A DNA stretch of 9,803 nt from Casp-actino8 sp037147055 (GTDB lineage: Bacteria > Actinomycetota > Acidimicrobiia > Acidimicrobiales > Ilumatobacteraceae): positions 1 through 9,803 of the forward strand of contig JBAWVW010000068.1 of the NCBI GenBank assembly GCA_037147055.1, read 5' to 3'. Positions within the stretch are counted from its first letter, which is position 1, and each line of letters opens with the position of its first letter. A program made the translations under genes and the position numbers. The notes under the pieces are model-generated. The model saw only the letters and a list, made by a program, of their open reading frames with translations, ran no database searches and was not told the DNA's origin. Below, one piece after another: positions 6,765-9,803 of the stretch.

Positions 6765-7178
6765 ATGTCGTATGTACATACCCTCCGAGTGCGTTACGGC
6801 GAGTGCGATATGCAACGGGTTGTCTTCAATGCAAACTATTTTGCTTACTGCGACGATGCAGTTGATACGTGGACACGATTGGCTTTGGCTGATGAATTGA
6901 AGAAGGCTGGAACGACAACCGATCTGCATGCTGTTGGATTTGACTTCATGCTCAAGACAACGCAACTCACTTGGCATTCACCAGTAAAGTTCGGTGACAC
7001 ACTGGATATGAAGTGTGAAGTCTCCCGCTGGGGCAACAGTAGCTTTGATGTGGTGATCAATGGAGTGGTCAATGGTGATTCGCGATTTGACGCAGTGATT
7101 ACCTATGTCAGTGTCGATCCCGTGACGCAACGACCCGCAGCCATCCCCGCGATTGTGAAAGAAGCACTCAGTAAATAA
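6765..7178 (+). CDS. Hotdog-fold acyl-CoA thioesterase (4HBT/YbgC-like)
   Basis: This is a 137-residue single-domain hotdog protein of the 4-hydroxybenzoyl-CoA thioesterase type, predicted to hydrolyse an acyl-CoA in the cytoplasm. The N-terminal pattern VRYGECDMQRVVFNANYF (9-26) matches the family pattern VRYxExDxxGVVxxxxY, and D15 is the predicted catalytic aspartate. The usual glycine after the aspartate segment is replaced by Arg. I chose the ATG at 6765, 4 bases after the marC stop, because the family begins just before this motif. An in-frame GTG at 6738 inside marC would add nine unrelated residues. GGGA at 6751-6754 is a possible ribosome binding site. It is probably the last gene of the arginine transcript. 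Substrate is unknown and no link to arginine chemistry is evident. Confidence 0.85.
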   Translation: MSYVHTLRVRYGECDMQRVVFNANYFAYCDDAVDTWTRLALADELKKAGTTTDLHAVGFDFMLKTTQLTWHSPVKFGDTLDMKCEVSRWGNSSFDVVINGVVNGDSRFDAVITYVSVDPVTQRPAAIPAIVKEALSK

Positions 7179-8231
7179 CTATTGCCCCCAATGAATCCAA
7201 TTCCCGTGTGGATGCGTGCGCGCTAGGCGCGTACTGACCTGTTGACCATTGCGCCAGGTGACTAGGGAAATGACAGTGATATCTTCGCCGTCACTGCTGG
7301 TGACAGGGAGTTCAGGAGTCTCAAGTGGGCTTTCTGCGATGACCCAACTGACATCGGTGGTTGTGCCGATACGAACAAGCTCATTGACAAAGCCGTTGCG
7401 TTGAGCGGGGGAGAGGTAATTCATGACCCAACTTGTTGTGACGGTTGGATGACCGTGAGCAGATGCCTCAGCAACAAGACGCACAATGTTTTTGACAGCA
7501 TCACCAGTGTCAATTCGTAAGTTGCTCTGACGTGCGAGATCGATCGCGCTGTGGAGTCGCGTGAACCTGTCAACTTGGTCAGGCCAGACACACGCTTGTA
7601 GCCAGCGCACTGCAACTTCGTCATGCACATCAATCGGCTGGGCGTCGATCCCAACTGACCATTTCACTATCGGAACATGATCAATGAGTGGAGGCTGCCC
7701 GCGCACATCGCACTGAATCGTGAGCGCTGATGTATCGCCGATCCTTCCGCTCGGGCGAATGTCAAAGGCGAGTTTCGGAAAAAGTAGATTCAATCCAGCG
7801 CTCGTACCGACATCGATGTGTGCCAGCGGTCCGAGTTCACGCTCAAGCATCGCGAACGGAAAAAGGAACCAGTTGCTTCGTCTGATCTCGTTGGTCTGCG
7901 TTGATCGAGTAGCAAGCAACGCAGACATCTCGTCGCTATGTTCAAGCACGAACTGCACGAAGAGATCACCTGCGTCGCCGTCGGCCTTACGTGTGGAGAT
8001 ATTCGGGTAATGCGCCGCCAGCTCGCCCGTTGGATTGCTTAACAACAGATGATGAGCGCAGGCAAATAACAACACTGGTATGCGTTGCAGGACGGGAGCC
8101 GCAGACATCAGGTCCAAGATTGTTGCTTCATTCGCGACTCGATCGGCAATCTTGCTGTATAGCGGGGCCGCTCGCTGGTGTGTGACCGCAAACCGACGGA
8201 AGGTCTCGGCGAGTTGGTGCATAAATATCAC
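7179..8231 (-). CDS. DUF2332 family protein of unknown function
   Basis: This 350-residue protein matches the DUF2332 pattern known mainly from Actinobacteria. It has RAAPLYSKIADRVA (20-33), LQRIPVLLFACAHHLLL (48-64), QTNEIRRS (112-119), IDVGTSAGLNLLF (139-151) and a later RWLQACVWPDQ segment. The VGTSAGLNL stretch resembles the glycine-rich nucleotide or S-adenosylmethionine loop of Rossmann-fold methyltransferases, so a SAM-binding role is possible but unproven. No signal peptide or membrane helix is seen. The start is uncertain: GTG at 8231 or ATG at 8222, three codons downstream; the ATG has a TACGGT (TANNNT-type -10) 7 bases ahead. It runs against its neighbours, and its stop touches the thioesterase stop with no base between. 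It is divergent from tyrS. Confidence 0.85.
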   Translation of the reverse strand: MIFMHQLAETFRRFAVTHQRAAPLYSKIADRVANEATILDLMSAAPVLQRIPVLLFACAHHLLLSNPTGELAAHYPNISTRKADGDAGDLFVQFVLEHSDEMSALLATRSTQTNEIRRSNWFLFPFAMLERELGPLAHIDVGTSAGLNLLFPKLAFDIRPSGRIGDTSALTIQCDVRGQPPLIDHVPIVKWSVGIDAQPIDVHDEVAVRWLQACVWPDQVDRFTRLHSAIDLARQSNLRIDTGDAVKNIVRLVAEASAHGHPTVTTSWVMNYLSPAQRNGFVNELVRIGTTTDVSWVIAESPLETPELPVTSSDGEDITVISLVTWRNGQQVSTRLARTHPHGNWIHWGQ

Positions 8232-8235
8232 CGTA

Positions 8236-8245
8236 ACTGATCAGT
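8236..8245. promoter_or_regulatory. 10-base palindrome between divergent genes
   Basis: ACTGATCAGT is a perfect 10-base palindrome lying between the DUF2332 start and the tyrS start. It sits about 36-45 bases upstream of the tyrS start codon, where a -35 element or operator would lie, and just upstream of the DUF2332 start. It may be a regulator site for one or both genes, or chance. Only one copy is seen in this interval. Confidence 0.25.
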
Positions 8246-8263
8246 CCTATTGGGGTGCAGAAC

Positions 8264-8280
8264 TGAGATAATGTCTAGGT
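8264..8280 (+). promoter_or_regulatory. Extended -10 promoter of tyrS, apparently leaderless
   Basis: TGA-GATAAT (8264-8272) is an extended -10 element (TGN followed by a 5-of-6 match to TATAAT). It ends 8 bases before the tyrS ATG, exactly the spacing seen at argC. No convincing -35 is present at the proper distance, which is typical when an extended -10 is used. The only purine run before the ATG, AGG at 8277-8279, is one base from the start and too close to act as a Shine-Dalgarno sequence. There is no room for a T-box or other leader. Confidence 0.55.
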
Positions 8281-9570
8281 ATGTCTTCTCCAACCTCAGG
8301 TGAGCAGTTCCTCGCCGACCTTGATGCGCGTGGCCTAATCCACGATTCCACTGACCGATCTGCGCTAGCAGCCCGCCTGAGTGAGGGCCCAATCGGGGTC
8401 TATGTGGGGTTTGACCCGACGGCCGATTCGTTGCATGCCGGCAACTTATTAGGCCAAGTCATGCTGCGTCGCTTCCAATTAGCGGGGCATCGACCAGTCG
8501 TTCTCGCCGGTGGTGCAACCGGAATGGTCGGCGATCCCGGTGGACGAAGTGAGGAACGAAATCTTCTAGATCGCGACACCTTGAATCACAATGTGGCGTG
8601 TGTCAAACGACAGTTGGAAAAGATTCTTAATTTTGATGCTGCGTCATTAAACGCTGCATGTCTTGTTGACAACGCCGAGTGGACTGCTCCCATGGGGACA
8701 CTTGAATTTCTCCGAGATGTTGGAAAATATTTCACGGTCAATCACATGGTGGCTAAAGAATCTGTTCGCGCACGAATGGAAAGCGAACATGGAATTTCTT
8801 ATACCGAGTTCAGTTACATGTTGTTACAAGCCAATGATTTCAGGCATTTATGCGAACATCAGAATGTCGAAATGCAAATGGGTGGTTCCGACCAATGGGG
8901 AAATATCACAGCGGGTACTGATCTCATTCGCCGTCGTTTGAGTCGATCTGGTTTTGGTTTGACGTGGCCTTTGCTGACGCGTAGTGATGGCGCGAAGATG
9001 GGTAAGTCAGTGCATGGAGCGTTGTGGTTGGATGCCGAGAAAACTAGTCCGTATGAGTTCCGTCAATATTGGATGCAGTTACCTGATGAAGATGTTGAAC
9101 GCTTTTTATTGCAACTCACGTTGCGATCTGTTGACGACATTCAATCTGTGATGCGCGATCATCTTTATGCTCCGGAAAAACGCGTGGCACAGAAAGTTCT
9201 TGCGCATGACGTGACCTGTTTGGTTCACGGTGCGACAGCGGAGAAAGCCGCCGAAGAGGCAGCGGAGATCTTGTTTGGGGGAGACCCGAACACGGCTTCG
9301 GCGCAAGCGCTTCAGGTCGTGGCCCGCGAAGTCCCCTCAACTGACGTTAGTCAGAGCGCTTTGGGGGATCTGATCGGGGTTTTGGTCACCAGTGGATTAG
9401 CCACCTCTAACGGTGAGGCTCGACGAACTTTGACGCAAAATGGTTATAAGGCCAACGGACAACCCTTACATGAGGCAAAATCCCTGCTAGATGTGGATTT
9501 ATTGCCTGGCGGCTATATCCTGTTGCGCAAGGGCAAGACGAATTTCCATCTTTTGCATGTCACCGGGTGA
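8281..9570 (+). CDS. tyrS: Tyrosyl-tRNA synthetase
   Basis: TyrS charges tRNA-Tyr with tyrosine using ATP; it is a class I synthetase acting as a dimer in the cytoplasm. The 429 residues form a Rossmann catalytic domain, an anticodon-binding alpha domain and a C-terminal S4 RNA-binding domain (about 363-429). Visible motifs are GFDPTADSLHAGN (43-55), GGATGMVGDP (77-86), the tyrosine-pocket segment YMLLQANDF (179-187), GGSDQWGN (201-208) and the KMSKS-type loop KMGKS (239-243). The HIGH signature reads HAGN (52-55), with Asn in place of the final His. The ATG at 8281 lies 8 bases after an extended -10. The gene stands alone, divergent from DUF2332 and upstream of a probable rRNA promoter. Confidence 0.97.
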   Translation: MSSPTSGEQFLADLDARGLIHDSTDRSALAARLSEGPIGVYVGFDPTADSLHAGNLLGQVMLRRFQLAGHRPVVLAGGATGMVGDPGGRSEERNLLDRDTLNHNVACVKRQLEKILNFDAASLNAACLVDNAEWTAPMGTLEFLRDVGKYFTVNHMVAKESVRARMESEHGISYTEFSYMLLQANDFRHLCEHQNVEMQMGGSDQWGNITAGTDLIRRRLSRSGFGLTWPLLTRSDGAKMGKSVHGALWLDAEKTSPYEFRQYWMQLPDEDVERFLLQLTLRSVDDIQSVMRDHLYAPEKRVAQKVLAHDVTCLVHGATAEKAAEEAAEILFGGDPNTASAQALQVVAREVPSTDVSQSALGDLIGVLVTSGLATSNGEARRTLTQNGYKANGQPLHEAKSLLDVDLLPGGYILLRKGKTNFHLLHVTG

Positions 9571-9588
9571 AAACCCTGCGTGTCCCGC

Positions 9589-9648
9589 AAATTAAATGAA
9601 AATTAATCTGTTCGGCAGGTTGGTGACACCATTTTGGTTCGCTAGATT
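9589..9648 (+). promoter_or_regulatory. Probable rRNA promoter with AT-rich upstream element
   Basis: An AT-rich tract (9589-9607, one G in 19 bases) precedes a weak -35-like TTGGTG (9620-9625), a 17-base spacer and a -10-like TAGATT (9643-9648, 4 of 6 matches). With a start near 9655 the AT tract would lie at about -66 to -48, where UP elements of strong stable-RNA promoters sit. The tract also holds the inverted pair ATTAA (9591-9595) and TTAAT (9603-9607). A second -35-like TTGACT at 9674-9679 has only a poor partner (CAACAT, 9697-9702). The assignment leans on the downstream boxA-like element. Confidence 0.4.
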
Positions 9649-9657
9649 TGCAACTCG

Positions 9658-9687
9658 CCCCTAACGGCCAGTCTTGACTGGTTGGGG
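9658..9687 (+). other. Stem-loop in the intergenic leader
   Basis: CCAGT (9668-9672) pairs with ACTGG (9677-9681) around a CTTG loop. An outer helix of CCCC (9658-9661) with GGGG (9684-9687) and AA with TT surrounds it, with small bulges. No T-run follows, so it is not a standard intrinsic terminator for tyrS. It may be a structure near the 5' end of an rRNA precursor, or a factor-dependent tyrS 3' end. Confidence 0.4.
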
Positions 9688-9710
9688 CATCGGCACCAAC
9701 ATGCTGGAAA

Positions 9711-9763
9711 AGGGTCTTACCCTGCTCTGATGTGTGTGCCCCGAGCTTAGGCTCCTTGAAAAC
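9711..9763 (+). promoter_or_regulatory. boxB/boxA-like antitermination region of an rRNA leader
   Basis: A small hairpin, AGGGT-CTT-ACCCT (9711-9723), precedes GCTCCTTGAAAAC (9751-9763). The latter closely resembles bacterial rRNA boxA sequences, which bind NusB and S10 (NusE) to prevent premature termination of rRNA transcription. A further hairpin, CGCA-CAG-TGCG (9780-9790), follows and may take part in precursor processing. No protein-coding frame with family features crosses this stretch. The pattern predicts that 16S rRNA begins shortly after the window end; that gene is not in view. Confidence 0.5.
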
Positions 9764-9803
9764 GGAAGAGAAGACTGAACGCACAGTGCGGGCAGACATT
9801 CGA

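Noticed and set aside
8232..8280. T-box or other tRNA-sensing leader before tyrS
   Set aside because: Only 49 bases separate the divergent genes and the promoter abuts the start codon, leaving no room for such a leader.
9658..9687. Intrinsic terminator for tyrS
   Set aside because: A stem-loop is present but is not followed by a T-run, so it is reported only as a stem-loop.
9560..9799. 79-residue minus-strand open frame across the tyrS 3' end and the leader region
   Set aside because: Its product has no recognisable family features, it overlaps tyrS, and it covers the hairpins and the boxA-like element, so it is probably chance.

Overview
The window reads as a chromosomal segment of an actinobacterium, most likely an uncultured lineage of moderate GC such as Acidimicrobiia. 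The lineage is an inference. It rests on an arginine operon that carries its own argR, on a DUF2332 protein (a family found mostly in Actinobacteria), and on two promoters that appear to drive leaderless transcripts. No mobile element, CRISPR array, tRNA or phage gene is visible.

Layout. Positions 1-99 hold no gene I can assign. At 100-136 is a compact promoter/operator: a -35 and -10 pair overlapped by two ArgR-box-like inverted repeats, ending at the GTG of argC. From 137 to 6760 runs a very tight plus-strand operon, argC-argB-argD-argF-argR-argH-marC, in which all six junctions are 4-base stop/start overlaps. A hotdog-fold thioesterase follows 4 bases later (6765-7178). A DUF2332 gene lies on the minus strand (7179-8231) and abuts the thioesterase tail to tail with no intergenic base. 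A short divergent promoter region (8232-8280) separates it from plus-strand tyrS (8281-9570). The last 233 bases (9571-9803) look like the promoter and leader of a ribosomal RNA operon: an AT-rich tract, a promoter-like pair, hairpins and a boxA-like sequence. The 16S gene itself would start just beyond the window.

How the genes work together. ArgB, ArgC and ArgD convert N-acetylglutamate to N-acetylornithine. ArgF converts ornithine to citrulline, ArgH releases arginine from argininosuccinate, and ArgR with arginine should repress the whole unit at the double box. Two genes of the usual actinobacterial argCJBDFRGH order are absent: argJ (acetyl transfer from acetylornithine) and argG (argininosuccinate synthase). 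Both activities must be encoded elsewhere if the pathway is complete. The ArgB N-terminal helix resembles that of arginine-inhibited kinases, which usually accompany an ArgJ-type acetyl cycle, so a distant argJ is the likeliest case. The most interesting point is a MarC/NAAT-family membrane protein coupled to argH, which suggests amino-acid export or overflow control linked to arginine synthesis. I see no wholly new system; the value is in the operon variant, its regulation and several residue substitutions at signature motifs.
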